Source: Candidatus Aphodovivens avistercoris
GTDB taxonomy: Bacteria; Actinomycetota; Coriobacteriia; Coriobacteriales; Eggerthellaceae
NCBI GenBank assembly: GCA_018710945.1
Contig: DVIW01000021.1
Coordinates: 28,744-92,743 of the forward strand
Length of the DNA stretch: 64,000 nucleotides
Direction: 5' to 3'
A program made the position numbers and the translations under genes. Positions 8,728 through 16,731 of the stretch are shown here, one piece after another. Numbering within the stretch: the stretch's first letter is position 1; each line of letters begins with the position of its first letter. The notes beneath the pieces are model-generated. The model was not told where the DNA came from. It saw only the letters and a list, made by a program, of their open reading frames with translations, and searched no databases.

Positions 8728-9921
8728 CTACTGATGCACCAGCTCGAAGGTGTCGCGGGCGATCATGTACTCTTCGTTGGTAGGGACCACCAGGATGCTG
8801 ACGGGCGAGTCGTCGGTGGAGATGACGCGCTCGCCGCCACGCAGGCGGTTGCGCTCCTCGTCCAAAACGATGCCGAGGGGCTGCAGACCGCTGAAGATCA
8901 TGCGGCGCATCTTCTCGCAGTTCTCGCCCACGCCGGCGGTCAGCACGATGGCGTCCACGCCGCCCATCACGGCGATGTACTGGCCGATGTACTTCTTCAC
9001 GGAGTAGGAGTACATGTCGTAGGCCAGCTGCGCGCGCTCGTGCCCCTGCTCGGAGGCGTCCTTCACGCTGCGCAGGTCGTTGCTGATGCCGGAGATGCCC
9101 AAAAGGCCCGACTTCTTGTTCATGAGATCGTTCACCTCGGCGGTGGACAGGTTCTCGTGCTCCATGAGGAACGGCACCACCGCCGGGTCCACCGCGCCGC
9201 AGCGCGTGCCCATCATCAGGCCGTCGAGCGGCGTGAGGCCCATGGAGGTGTCCACCGCGATGCCGTGATCGATGGCGCTCATCGAGCAGCCGTTGCCCAG
9301 ATGGCAGGTGATGAGCTTCAGGTCTTCCAGCGGCTCGTCCAAAACCGCGGCCGCGCGTTCGGAGATGTAGCGGTGGCTCGTGCCGTGTGCGCCGTACTTG
9401 CGGATGCCGTACTTCTCGTACAGCTCGTAGGGCAGCGGGTACATGTAGGCCCGCGGCGAGAGCGTCTGGAAGAACGAGGTGTCGAACACGGCCACCATCG
9501 GGATGCCCGGCATGTGCTTGCGGCAGGCGTGGATGCCCATGAGGGCCGCCTTGTTGTGCAGCGGAGCCAGCTCGGCCAGCTCGTCGATCTTAGCCACCAC
9601 GTCGTCGTCGATCACCACCGAGCGGGGGAAGTACTTGCCGCCCTGCACGATGCGGTGGCCCACGGCGTCGATCTCGTCAAGGGAGTCGATGGCCTTCGTG
9701 GGGCCGGAGGTCAGCGATTCCAGTACAAGCGCCATCGCCTCGTCGTGGTCGGCCATCTTCGCGTCGATGACCACCTCGTTCTCGTCCAGGCCGTGCTTGT
9801 GGAACGCCTCGTCGGAGCCCACGCGCTCGCAGATGCCCTTGGCAAGCAGCGTGTGCGTCTCGACGTTCAGAAGCTGGTACTTCAGGGAAGATGATCCTGC
9901 ATTGATGACCAGTACGTTCAA
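8728..9921 (-). CDS. ackA: Acetate kinase
   Basis: Transfers phosphate between acetyl phosphate and ADP, giving acetate and ATP; partner of Pta. The 397-residue product begins MNVLVINAGSSSLKYQL and retains GHRIVQGG, the FDTSFFQTL motif and the GTSHRYIS region typical of AckA. The start codon is TTG at 9921: a perfect AAGGAGG (9929-9935) lies 7 nt upstream and no ATG or GTG offers a better fit, and the N-terminus aligns with the family. A terminator follows. A TAAAAT hexamer at 9955-9960 could be the -10, without a recognisable -35. Confidence 0.96.
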   Translation of the reverse strand: MNVLVINAGSSSLKYQLLNVETHTLLAKGICERVGSDEAFHKHGLDENEVVIDAKMADHDEAMALVLESLTSGPTKAIDSLDEIDAVGHRIVQGGKYFPRSVVIDDDVVAKIDELAELAPLHNKAALMGIHACRKHMPGIPMVAVFDTSFFQTLSPRAYMYPLPYELYEKYGIRKYGAHGTSHRYISERAAAVLDEPLEDLKLITCHLGNGCSMSAIDHGIAVDTSMGLTPLDGLMMGTRCGAVDPAVVPFLMEHENLSTAEVNDLMNKKSGLLGISGISNDLRSVKDASEQGHERAQLAYDMYSYSVKKYIGQYIAVMGGVDAIVLTAGVGENCEKMRRMIFSGLQPLGIVLDEERNRLRGGERVISTDDSPVSILVVPTNEEYMIARDTFELVHQ

Positions 9922-9960
9922 CGATCCGCCTCCTTCGCCGTTTCTAAAGAGACAATTTTA

Positions 9961-10289
9961 GGGGCCGTGCCCGCCGCCAGCCCCCGCTACCCCGCCACCT
10001 TTCGGCAAGCGGCGCCCCTTTCACACGGGAAAGCGAGGCCAAGAAGGCGCCGAGGGGTTCTTCGCTGGAGAGGAAACGGAAGGGTCCGGGCAGGCGAAGG
10101 GGATGCGGAAAGATAAGCAGCCGGATGGGCAGGCGGCGACGAAAACGCAGGGGAATACCGTCAAGGCGAAGAACGGAAAAGGCTCGCTAGAAACAAAAAA
10201 TAAAAGCGGGCAGAAGCAGAAACGCTCCCCACGAAAGGAAACGGCCTCGACCAGAACAGAAACATCCCGGGTAGAGCCAAAGTCAGCGA
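9961..10289. other. Intergenic spacer upstream of ackA, unusually A-rich
   Basis: No gene is supported here. The stretch 10100-10270 is markedly purine/A-rich on the plus strand for this genome (runs such as AAACAAAAAATAAAAGC). A Lys/Arg/Thr-rich open frame crosses it on the plus strand but lacks a spaced ribosome site and has no recognisable fold. Read on the minus strand it is U-rich and could give a late termination zone downstream of the HIT gene. Confidence 0.4.
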
Positions 10290-10431
10290 GGCCGCCTCTG
10301 GCGCCCGGAATTCGTGGGATCGCGGGGGCGAAGCGTACTCCGGTACGTGAGCCCCGGGATCGCGCGAAGGCCGGGTGTCAGAGGCGGCCGCAGCGTCGAG
10401 TAGTTGCGGCGTTCGTAGAACGCCGCAACTA
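10290..10431. other. Structured palindromic element: long stem-loop plus 14-bp hairpin
   Basis: Two hairpins lie side by side. The large one pairs 10290-10300 with 10379-10389 (11 bp), 10304-10308 with 10371-10375, 10325-10329 with 10351-10355 and 10334-10338 with 10343-10347, apical loop TCCG. A GGGATCGCG 9-mer is present as a direct repeat in both sides of the internal loop. Eleven bases on, 10401-10414 pairs perfectly with 10418-10431 (loop GTA) and overlaps the HIT stop codon. No T-run follows directly. It resembles a structured RNA or REP-like mobile palindrome; no known family is recognised. Confidence 0.6.
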
Positions 10432-10779
10432 AAGGGCCGGGCTGCCGTCGTTCATGGGGGCGCCGCCCAGCACGTGGACGTGGATGTGGTGGACGGACTG
10501 CTGGGCGTCGTCGCCGGTGTTCACGATGACGCGGTAGCCGCTCTTGTCGATGCCCTTGATCTCGGCCACCGTGCGCACGGCGCGAAACAGCGTGCCCATC
10601 TCCTGAACGGGGATGTCGTCGCCGATGTTGTCATAGTGGCTCTTCGGCACGATGAGCGTGTGGCAGGGCATCTGGGGGTTCAGATCCTCGAACGCCAGCA
10701 CGTCGTCGTCCTCGTACACCTTCGTGGAGGGGATCTCCCCGGCCACGATCTTGCAGAACAGGCAGTCTTCCTTGCGCAT
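10429..10779 (-). CDS. HIT-family (histidine triad) nucleotide hydrolase
   Basis: A 116-residue cytosolic HIT protein with the triad H98-x-H100-x-H102-V and an N-terminal CxxC zinc pair (C6, C9), typical of HinT-like purine phosphoramidate/AMP-lysine hydrolases. GGAAGGAG precedes the ATG. It is the last of a minus-strand set (zinc peptidase, xseA, xseB, HIT), 25 bp after xseB. Its stop codon lies in the 3' arm base of a strong hairpin (10401-10431). The biological substrate is not known for most members. Confidence 0.95.
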   Translation of the reverse strand: MRKEDCLFCKIVAGEIPSTKVYEDDDVLAFEDLNPQMPCHTLIVPKSHYDNIGDDIPVQEMGTLFRAVRTVAEIKGIDKSGYRVIVNTGDDAQQSVHHIHVHVLGGAPMNDGSPAL

Positions 10780-10804
10780 GGCGCGCTCCTTCCTTTCTAA
10801 GGCC

Positions 10805-11080
10805 CTACGACAGCGTGGCGTCGCGCGTCGCGTCGTCGGGCTCCTCGTCCAGCTGGTCCATCAGCACCTCCACCTTCTGCTGCGCGTCGGTCAGGCGCTT
10901 CTGCAGCGAGGCCAGAAGCGCCACGCCGCGCTCGTAGCCCAGCAGGCTGTCCTCCAGCTCCAGCGTGTTGCCCTCCAGCTTCGCCACGATGACGTCCAGC
11001 TCCGAGAGCGCCTGGCGGAACGTCAGCTCGTCCACCGGGGTGGCGTCGAAGGCGGCGTTTTGGGATGCGGTTTCGTTCAT
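10805..11080 (-). CDS. xseB: Exodeoxyribonuclease VII small subunit
   Basis: Small helical partner of XseA in exonuclease VII, which degrades single-stranded DNA from both ends. The 91-residue product holds the family core TFRQALSELDVIVAKLEGN and LEDSLLGYERGVAL. The ATG at 11080 is preferred over an in-frame GTG at 11095 because it overlaps the xseA stop as ATGA, a common coupling arrangement, with AAGGAAA upstream. Forms the xseA-xseB-HIT unit. Confidence 0.95.
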   Translation of the reverse strand: MNETASQNAAFDATPVDELTFRQALSELDVIVAKLEGNTLELEDSLLGYERGVALLASLQKRLTDAQQKVEVLMDQLDEEPDDATRDATLS

Positions 11081-12486
11081 CGGCTTTCCTTCCACGAGAC
11101 GGTTTGCGTTTCGATGCGCCGCGCGCCCTCCACGCGGCAGTCCAGCACGCCGTCGGAGACGGTCACCTGCAAAGGCGCGCCCGCCGGCGCCTGGTCAATG
11201 GTCTTGACGATGCCCCCCGCGCCGTCGCGCGCGATGGCGTAGCCGCGGCCCAGCACAGCCAAAGGCGACAGGTCGTGCAGCCGCGCGGCGCGCAGCCCCA
11301 CCTGCTGCTCGAAGCGGGGAACCAGGCCTGCGCCCGCCACGGACAGGCGGTCGCGGCGAGCCTCCACCAGCGTGCGGCGCCGCTCCAGCGCCACCGGCAG
11401 GGCGCGGCGCAGGCGGGCGGTCAGCGCGTCCAAGCCCTCGCGGCCCCGCTCGATGCGGGCGGGAAGGGCGCGCTCCAGCCGCGCGGCCAGCGCGTCCACG
11501 TCCTGGGCGTCCTGGGCGAGCAGCTGGCGCGGGTCGCGCAGCACGGGGCGGTCGGCCAGGCGCGCCACGGCGGCGCCGTCGCGCTGCAGAATCCGCGCCA
11601 TCGAGGCGGAAAGCGACGCGGCGCGCGCGGCGAGCACCGCTTTCACCTCCGCAGCGTCGGGCGCGGTGGCGGCGGCGTAGGTGGGCGTGGAGGAGCGCAC
11701 GTCAGCCACCAGGTCGGCGACGAAGTTGTCCGGCTCGTGCCCGATGCCGGTGACCACCGGCACGGGGCAGGCGGCGATGGCGCGCGCCAGGCCCTCGTCG
11801 TTGAACGGCATCATCGACTCGTAGGAGCCGCCGCCGCGCCCGAGCACCACCATCTCGGCACCGGCTTCCACCGTGCGGCGGAGCGCCTGAACCATAAGCT
11901 CCGGAGCCTGCGCGCCCTCCACCGCTACGCCGGCAAACAGCACGCGCGCCAGCGGCCAGCGCCGCCGCAGCGTGCGCAGGATGTCATGCACCGCATCGCC
12001 GCGCGGCGAGGTGACCACGCCGATGGTCTCGGGGTAAGCCGGCAGCGGGCGCTTGCGTGCCGGGTCGGTAAGGCCCTCTGCTGCCAGTTTGCGCGCCAGC
12101 AGGGCCACTTCCTGACGCAGCCGGCCCTCGCCCGCCAGCTGGAGGCGGCGCACGTCGAAGTTCATCGTGCCGCGCGCGGCGTACAGGGTGAACCGCCCCG
12201 ACACCTCCACCTTCTGTCCCACGGCCAGCTGCACGCCGCTGGCGTGGTACAGATCGTTCCACATCAAGCACGACAACGTGCTCGAACGGTCCTTCAGCGA
12301 GAAGTAGGCGGCCTTGTAGCCGCGCTTCACCGAGACCTCCGACACCTCGCCCTCGATGGTCAGGCGGATGCCCTCCAACTTCCCCTTCGCGACGGCCAGC
12401 GCCTGCGAGACGGAAAGCGGCCCGTCGCCGGCGGGCGCCTCGCTCCTGGAAGCGCGGGAGCCGCCAGATCGCGCATACCCGGTCAT
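11077..12486 (-). CDS. xseA: Exodeoxyribonuclease VII large subunit
   Basis: Catalytic subunit of the bidirectional single-strand exonuclease VII. The 469-residue protein shows an N-terminal OB fold (SVSQALAVAKGKLEG ... YFSLKD), then the catalytic domain with GVVTSPRGDAVHDIL and GRGGGSYESMMPFNDE, and a long coiled C-terminal part ending GRGYAIARDGAG. A short extra N-terminus (about 20 residues) precedes the OB fold. It starts 7 bp after the stop of the zinc peptidase and its own stop overlaps xseB by 4 bp. Confidence 0.97.
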   Translation of the reverse strand: MTGYARSGGSRASRSEAPAGDGPLSVSQALAVAKGKLEGIRLTIEGEVSEVSVKRGYKAAYFSLKDRSSTLSCLMWNDLYHASGVQLAVGQKVEVSGRFTLYAARGTMNFDVRRLQLAGEGRLRQEVALLARKLAAEGLTDPARKRPLPAYPETIGVVTSPRGDAVHDILRTLRRRWPLARVLFAGVAVEGAQAPELMVQALRRTVEAGAEMVVLGRGGGSYESMMPFNDEGLARAIAACPVPVVTGIGHEPDNFVADLVADVRSSTPTYAAATAPDAAEVKAVLAARAASLSASMARILQRDGAAVARLADRPVLRDPRQLLAQDAQDVDALAARLERALPARIERGREGLDALTARLRRALPVALERRRTLVEARRDRLSVAGAGLVPRFEQQVGLRAARLHDLSPLAVLGRGYAIARDGAGGIVKTIDQAPAGAPLQVTVSDGVLDCRVEGARRIETQTVSWKESR

Positions 12487-12493
12487 GGCGCGC

Positions 12494-13165
12494 CTAGTCC
12501 TCGCTGCGCTGGCCGAGCAGCCACAGAAGCTGCAGGATGGAGGTCAGCGCGGCGGCCACGTAGGTGAACGCGCACGCGCGCAGCACCTTGGCCGCGCCCG
12601 AGCGCTCGCCGGCGGGCATGCCGATGGTGCCCATGTAGGTCATCGCGCGCGCCGAGGCGTTGAACTCCACCGGCAGCGTGACCAGCTGGAACAGCACCAC
12701 CGCGGCATACAGGATCACAGCGATGGTCACGAAGGGCATGATGTTCATTATGATGCCCAGCATCAGCACGAACACCCATGCGTTCGACGCCATGTTCACC
12801 ACCGGCACCAGCGAGCCGCGAATCTTCATGGGCGCGTAGCCCTGCGCGTACTGGCAGGCGTGCCCCACCTCGTGGCATGCCGTGGCCGTGGCGGTGATGG
12901 AGCGGCCGTCGAAGGCCTCGGGCGAGAGCGTCACCGAGTTGGTGCGCGGGTCGAAGAAGTCCTGGCCGTGGCCGCCGCGCTGCACCGGCACGTTGTAGAT
13001 GCCGTAGTAGGCCAGCATCTGGCGCGCCGCCTCGGCGCCGGTGAGCCCGTTGCCGATCGGCACGCGCTGGTACTTCTTCAGCTGGCGGTTCACCCACGCG
13101 GTGGCCCCGCAGCCGATGATGAGCGTGACGACGATCAAGCCCAAATAGCCCATGTCCATGAACAT
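12494..13165 (-). CDS. Membrane zinc metallopeptidase, YugP family
   Basis: A 223-residue integral membrane protein with the zinc-protease motif HEVGH at residues 98-102, followed by hydrophobic helices; it matches the neutral zinc metallopeptidase family represented by YugP. The ATG at 13165 is used because AAAAGGAG lies upstream; a longer frame exists without a site. One N-terminal TM helix, the catalytic helix, and two to three later TM segments are visible. Substrates are unknown for the family. It leads directly into xseA. Confidence 0.9.
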   Translation of the reverse strand: MFMDMGYLGLIVVTLIIGCGATAWVNRQLKKYQRVPIGNGLTGAEAARQMLAYYGIYNVPVQRGGHGQDFFDPRTNSVTLSPEAFDGRSITATATACHEVGHACQYAQGYAPMKIRGSLVPVVNMASNAWVFVLMLGIIMNIMPFVTIAVILYAAVVLFQLVTLPVEFNASARAMTYMGTIGMPAGERSGAAKVLRACAFTYVAAALTSILQLLWLLGQRSED

Positions 13166-13301
13166 CGAAGATCTCCTTTTCGCGTAAGGGCACAAGGCGC
13201 GGCAGGTCACAGCGCCCCGCAACGATTATACCCGCACCGCCGCGCGCCGACCGCCGGCGCGGCGGGCGCGCGGGAAGTTCCGCAAAGCCGTTACCGCCCC
13301 G

Positions 13302-14456
13302 TCACCCTTCGTCGGCGACGCGCTCCACCACCAGCTCGTTGCCCTTCATCGACAGGCGGATGCGCCCGTCGAGCAGCTCCAGCAGCTCCTCCCCCACGAT
13401 GGAGCGCCGCCAACCGCGCAGAAGGTCGACGCCCTTACGGTAGCCGCGCGCGATGCGAGCGAGGTCGTCGTGGCTGGCCAGCGTCGGCATGGCGATGCCG
13501 CTCTCGCGCGAGCGCAGGCGCACGAGCGCCGTCATCAGGTCGATGGCCAGATCCACGTTGGGCTCGCTGCGGCCCGGGCGGTCGGACTCCGGCCACGAAT
13601 CCGGCGGCGAGTCCAGCGCCGAGGCGATGAGCTCCAGCACGGCGCGCGCGTCGCGCACGGGCAGCTTCTCGCGCATGCCGCGCACCATGTACAGGTCGTT
13701 GAGCGTGCGCGCCTCGCGCTTGCAGGCCTCCACCACCTGCTCGTCGGTCACCACCCATTTGCGGGGGATGTCGCGGCGCTGGGCCTCCAGCTCGCGCCAC
13801 GCCGCCACCTCGCGGGCCGCCGCCAGCTGGCGGCGCGACAGCTGGCCCACGCGGCGCAGGCGCCGGTAGCGGGCGCGCTCGTCCACCTGGAAGTGCGCAG
13901 GATCCGACAGCTCGGCGAACTCGCGGTCCAGCCAGCCCAGGCGGTTCTTCTCCACCAGCTTCGCGTGCATCTTCTCGTAGAGCTGCGGAAGGTAGATGAC
14001 GTCCTCGGCCGCGTAGCGCAGCTGCGATTCCGACAGCGGGCGCTGCGACCAGTCGGTGAACGACTCCATCTTGCGCAGCGACACGCCCAGCTCCGCCTGC
14101 ACGAGCGAGGCCAGCCCGATCTGCTGGGTGTGCCCCAGCACGGCCGCGGCGATCTGCGTGTCGAAGATGGGGCGCGGCAGCATGCCCATCACGTGCAGCA
14201 GGATCTCCAGATCCTGGCCGCCCGCGTGGAACAGCTTCACGATGCCCTCGTCGGTGAACGAGGGCTCAAGCGCGGAGAAATCGCGCACCTCGAACGGGTC
14301 CACCACCGCCACGTCGTCGTCGGCGGAAAGCTGCAGCAGGCACAGCTGGGGATAGTAGGTGCTCTCGCGCAGAAACTCGGTGTCGATGGCCAAAACGCGC
14401 GCTTCGCGGGCGCGCGCGGCGAACGCGTCGAACGATTCTTGATCGGCTATGTACAT
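13302..14456 (-). CDS. rnd: Ribonuclease D
   Basis: A 3'-5' exoribonuclease acting in tRNA 3' maturation. The 384-residue product has the DEDDy nuclease fold: D25 and E27 in AIDTEFL, the Asp of GGQDLEILL, and YAAEDVIYLPQLYE carrying the Tyr-Asp pair; a helical HRDC-type region follows. The ATG at 14456 has AAGGA 9 nt upstream and fits the family N-terminus (MYIADQESF); an ATG at 14480 in frame has none. Neighbouring plus-strand lipid kinase is divergent with a 72-bp gap. Confidence 0.94.
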   Translation of the reverse strand: MYIADQESFDAFAARAREARVLAIDTEFLRESTYYPQLCLLQLSADDDVAVVDPFEVRDFSALEPSFTDEGIVKLFHAGGQDLEILLHVMGMLPRPIFDTQIAAAVLGHTQQIGLASLVQAELGVSLRKMESFTDWSQRPLSESQLRYAAEDVIYLPQLYEKMHAKLVEKNRLGWLDREFAELSDPAHFQVDERARYRRLRRVGQLSRRQLAAAREVAAWRELEAQRRDIPRKWVVTDEQVVEACKREARTLNDLYMVRGMREKLPVRDARAVLELIASALDSPPDSWPESDRPGRSEPNVDLAIDLMTALVRLRSRESGIAMPTLASHDDLARIARGYRKGVDLLRGWRRSIVGEELLELLDGRIRLSMKGNELVVERVADEG

Positions 14457-14528
14457 GCAGGAGGGTCCTTGCCTTGTCATCGCGGTTCTTGTTGTACCAT
14501 GACCATCATAGCAACAGAAGGGGGATCT

Positions 14529-15446
14529 GTGAAACTGCTCGTCATCAACAACCTCAAGTCAGGCTACGGCGAAGGCGCCGTCTACGACTTCATCCGCTCG
14601 TTCGTGCGGGACGGCGACGAGGTGTGCCTGCGCTCCACCGACGGCGCGACCGACCTGTCCACGATGGTGTTCGACGCCGCCGACTACGATGCCGTCGTCG
14701 CCAGCGGCGGGGACGGGACGGTGGCCGCGGTGAGCTACTGCCTGGCGGGCACGGGCATCCCCGTTCTCCCCTTCCCCGCCGGCACGGCCAACCTGCTGGC
14801 GCTCAACCTCGCCTCGCCCAACGAACCGCACGCGCTGGCGAAGCTCGTGCGCGCGGGCCTGACGCTCGACTTCGACCTGGGCGAGATGGAGGTGGGCGGG
14901 CGGCGCTGCGGCTTCGTCATCATGGCCGGCGCGGGCTACGACGCGGCCATCATGCGCGACGCAAAGCCGAACAAGCGGCTGCTGGGGCCCATGGCCTATT
15001 TCTCGGCCGCCATCGCCAACCCCACGCCGCAAATGTCGAAGTTCACGATCACGCTGGACGGGCGAAAGCTGGAAAGCGAGGGGCTCGGCATCCTTTTGGT
15101 GAACTTCGCCAAACTGCAGTTCGACCTGTCAGTCACCCACGACAACGAGCCGCGCGACGGCGTGCTGGGCGTGGTGGTGCTGAAGGCCAAGACCGCGTTC
15201 GACCTGATTCCGGCGCTCATCGCCAGCCTGCTCGACCGCGACGGCGAGCACCCCGACCGCACGGAGTCGCTGGAGATCTTCTACGCGCACGAGATCCGCG
15301 TGGAGGCCGACCCGCCCATGGAGGTGCAGTTCGACGGCGAGGCGAACGGGCTCACCACCCCCTTCTCGGCACGCGTCCTGCCCGGCGCCGCGCGGTTCTA
15401 CGTGTCTGAAGAGGGCTTCGAGCTGTTCTCCGACGAAGGGAAGTAG
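14529..15446 (+). CDS. Diacylglycerol/lipid kinase (YegS/BmrU family)
   Basis: A 305-residue soluble kinase with the DAGK catalytic motif GGDGT at residues 60-64 and FPAGTANLLA following, as in YegS/DgkB-like enzymes that phosphorylate diacylglycerol or related lipids. A GTG at 14529 is chosen, with AGAAGGGGG just upstream; an in-frame ATG at 14499 lacks a site. The C-terminal beta domain (MEVQFDGEANGL) is intact. It may recycle diacylglycerol into phosphatidate; the precise lipid is not determinable. Confidence 0.92.
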   Translation: MKLLVINNLKSGYGEGAVYDFIRSFVRDGDEVCLRSTDGATDLSTMVFDAADYDAVVASGGDGTVAAVSYCLAGTGIPVLPFPAGTANLLALNLASPNEPHALAKLVRAGLTLDFDLGEMEVGGRRCGFVIMAGAGYDAAIMRDAKPNKRLLGPMAYFSAAIANPTPQMSKFTITLDGRKLESEGLGILLVNFAKLQFDLSVTHDNEPRDGVLGVVVLKAKTAFDLIPALIASLLDRDGEHPDRTESLEIFYAHEIRVEADPPMEVQFDGEANGLTTPFSARVLPGAARFYVSEEGFELFSDEGK

Positions 15447-15453
15447 CCGGGCA

Positions 15454-15486
15454 CGCGCGGCGGTGGCTGGTTGGCGCCGCCGCGCG
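15454..15486 (+). terminator. GC hairpin after the lipid kinase gene
   Basis: A perfect 10-bp stem (15454-15463 with 15477-15486) starts 8 nt after the stop. No U-tract follows, so this is a hairpin-only terminator at best. Confidence 0.4.
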
Positions 15487-15506
15487 GCCACGTTGGTCCG
15501 GGCAAT

Positions 15507-15537
15507 AAAAAAGGCCAGAGGCTTCAGCCGTCTGACC
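15507..15537 (-). terminator. Intrinsic terminator of tRNA-Val
   Basis: On the minus strand, 15537-15531 pairs with 15519-15513 with an inner GGCT/AGCC stem, followed by TTTTTTATTG. It lies 9 nt beyond the tRNA 3' end. Confidence 0.9.
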
Positions 15538-15546
15538 TGGTGTTAA

Positions 15547-15621
15547 TGGTGGTCGCTACAGGATTTGAACCTGTGACCCCCGCCGTGTGAAGGCGATGCT
15601 CTCCCGCTGAGCCAAGCGACC
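15547..15621 (-). tRNA. tRNA-Val (CAC anticodon)
   Basis: A full 75-nt cloverleaf: 7-bp acceptor stem GGTCGCT/AGCGACC, D arm GCTC/GAGC, anticodon loop TTCACAC giving CAC (reads GUG), T arm ACAGG-TTCAAAT-CCTGT, encoded CCA. It has its own promoter and terminator. Confidence 0.97.
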
Positions 15622-15652
15622 GGATCACGTTGTCGTTTCAACGTGCCTAAGT

Positions 15653-15681
15653 ATATTAGCCTTGTTGCAAGAACCGCGCAA
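15653..15681 (-). promoter_or_regulatory. Sigma-70 promoter of tRNA-Val
   Basis: On the minus strand TTGCGC (15681-15676), a 17-bp spacer and TAATAT (15658-15653). An AT-rich stretch at 15687-15710 just upstream could act as an UP element. Start point about 15646, some 25 nt before the tRNA. Confidence 0.8.
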
Positions 15682-15910
15682 GGGGTAATTTTGACTTTTT
15701 TCAAAATCCCTCACGATGCGGCCCAACGGACCGAAGCGGACCCAGGGCCGCACGGCGCGGCTCCTAGACCGAAGCAGGTTCAGGACCGCACGGCACGGCA
15801 CAGAGAGCCAAAGCGAGCTCGGCGCCGTGCGATCCCAAGCCAGTTGCGCAGTCGCCTCAGACAAGCGAGCGCCGCCCGAAGGCGGCTTTCGGTCCAACGG
15901 CACCGGAAAC

Positions 15911-15941
15911 AAAAAATGCGAACCCAGCAAGGGGTTCGCAT
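15911..15941 (-). terminator. Intrinsic terminator of tRNA-Leu
   Basis: Perfect 10-bp stem on the minus strand (15941-15932 with 15925-15916, 6-nt loop) followed by TTTTTTGTTT. It lies about 10 nt after the tRNA 3' end. Confidence 0.92.
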
Positions 15942-15951
15942 TTCGTTCGTC

Positions 15952-16039
15952 TGGTGTCGGAGGCGGGATTTGAACCCGCACACCCTAATACGGGCACAAG
16001 CACCTCAAGCTTGCGTGTCTGCCGTTCCACCACTCCGAC
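15952..16039 (-). tRNA. tRNA-Leu (GAG anticodon)
   Basis: An 88-nt class II tRNA with long variable arm: acceptor GTCGGAG/CTCCGAC, anticodon stem CAAGC/GCTTG around TTGAGGT (anticodon GAG, reads CUC), T arm GCGGG-TTCAAAT-CCCGC, encoded CCA. Confidence 0.97.
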
Positions 16040-16069
16040 ATAAGGGGTTGCTCAAACGCAACGTTCGGT

Positions 16070-16098
16070 ATTCTACCCTATGCACCCGGGCTTGTGAA
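16070..16098 (-). promoter_or_regulatory. Sigma-70 promoter of tRNA-Leu
   Basis: On the minus strand TTCACA (16098-16093), exactly 17 bp, then TAGAAT (16075-16070). Start point about 16063, some 24 nt before the tRNA. It also shows that tRNA-Leu need not depend on read-through from secG. Confidence 0.78.
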
Positions 16099-16161
16099 GC
16101 CCTGATTTTCCACGATTTGACGCCGCATCGCACGCGGCGCGCGAAAGGCGAAGGGCTAAGC

Positions 16162-16413
16162 CTACGCGATGGTGCCGTGCGGGTAGATGATCATCAACAC
16201 CAGCAGCGACACGAGGAACACGAGCGCGAACACGATGGTGATGCGGTCGAGGTTCTTCTCGACGATGCCCGAGCCGGTCTGGGCGGAGTACACGGAGCTG
16301 GCGATCATGTCGGAGATGCCCGTGCCCTTGCCGGAATGCAGCAGGATGAACACGATCAGACCGATGCCGGAAGCCACCAGCAAGACGAGGAAGAGGATCA
16401 CGAGAGGAGTCAA
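16162..16413 (-). CDS. secG: Preprotein translocase subunit SecG
   Basis: An 83-residue protein with two hydrophobic helices (about 3-24 and 57-77) and the SecG loop SGKGTGISDMIASSVYSAQTG between them; it assists SecYEG-mediated export. The start is TTG at 16413 with AAAGGA about 8 nt upstream; no in-frame ATG or GTG gives the full first helix. In Actinobacteria secG commonly follows the gap-pgk-tpi cluster, as here, though 318 bp separate it from gpmI, so it may have its own promoter. Confidence 0.94.
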   Translation of the reverse strand: MTPLVILFLVLLVASGIGLIVFILLHSGKGTGISDMIASSVYSAQTGSGIVEKNLDRITIVFALVFLVSLLVLMIIYPHGTIA

Positions 16414-16731
16414 AGCACTGTCCTTTTTCTAACGTTCGATTCTCGGGCACGCCACGCGGCGACCCATTCACACAATCCATGGAGTTTAGCTGAAGAAGCC
16501 CCGTGCGCGCAAGCGCTGATCGACGGAAACCGCAGCGCGCACACGCAGGCTCCATGCGCGCAACGCGAAAGCGGGCGTCCCGCAGCGGGCGAAGCGCACG
16601 CCTGCCCGCCGTCCGCAGCGCGATGGCGCGCGTCGGCCAACACGAAACGCAGCGCGCCCGCCCGCGGCAGGCGGCGCCCAGCGCAGCGCCGCCTGCCGCT
16701 TCCGTACAGCGCGGGCAAACCCCGGCGAATC
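16414..16731. other. gpmI-secG intergenic region with a 14-bp hairpin
   Basis: No gene is seen in these 318 bp. The strongest structure is a perfect 14-bp stem, 16664-16677 with 16686-16699, 8-nt loop, 33 bp beyond the gpmI stop. There is no T-run on the minus strand after it, so if it ends gpmI transcription it does so without a U-tract. No convincing secG promoter was found. Confidence 0.5.

Noticed and set aside
10103..10432. Plus-strand Lys/Thr/Arg-rich open frame of 109 codons
   Set aside because: No spaced ribosome site, low-complexity A-rich start, and its 3' half runs through the stem-loop element and over the HIT 3' end.
16430..16465. tRNA-like T-loop GTTCGATTC near secG
   Set aside because: Flanking bases do not form a T stem or acceptor stem; no cloverleaf.
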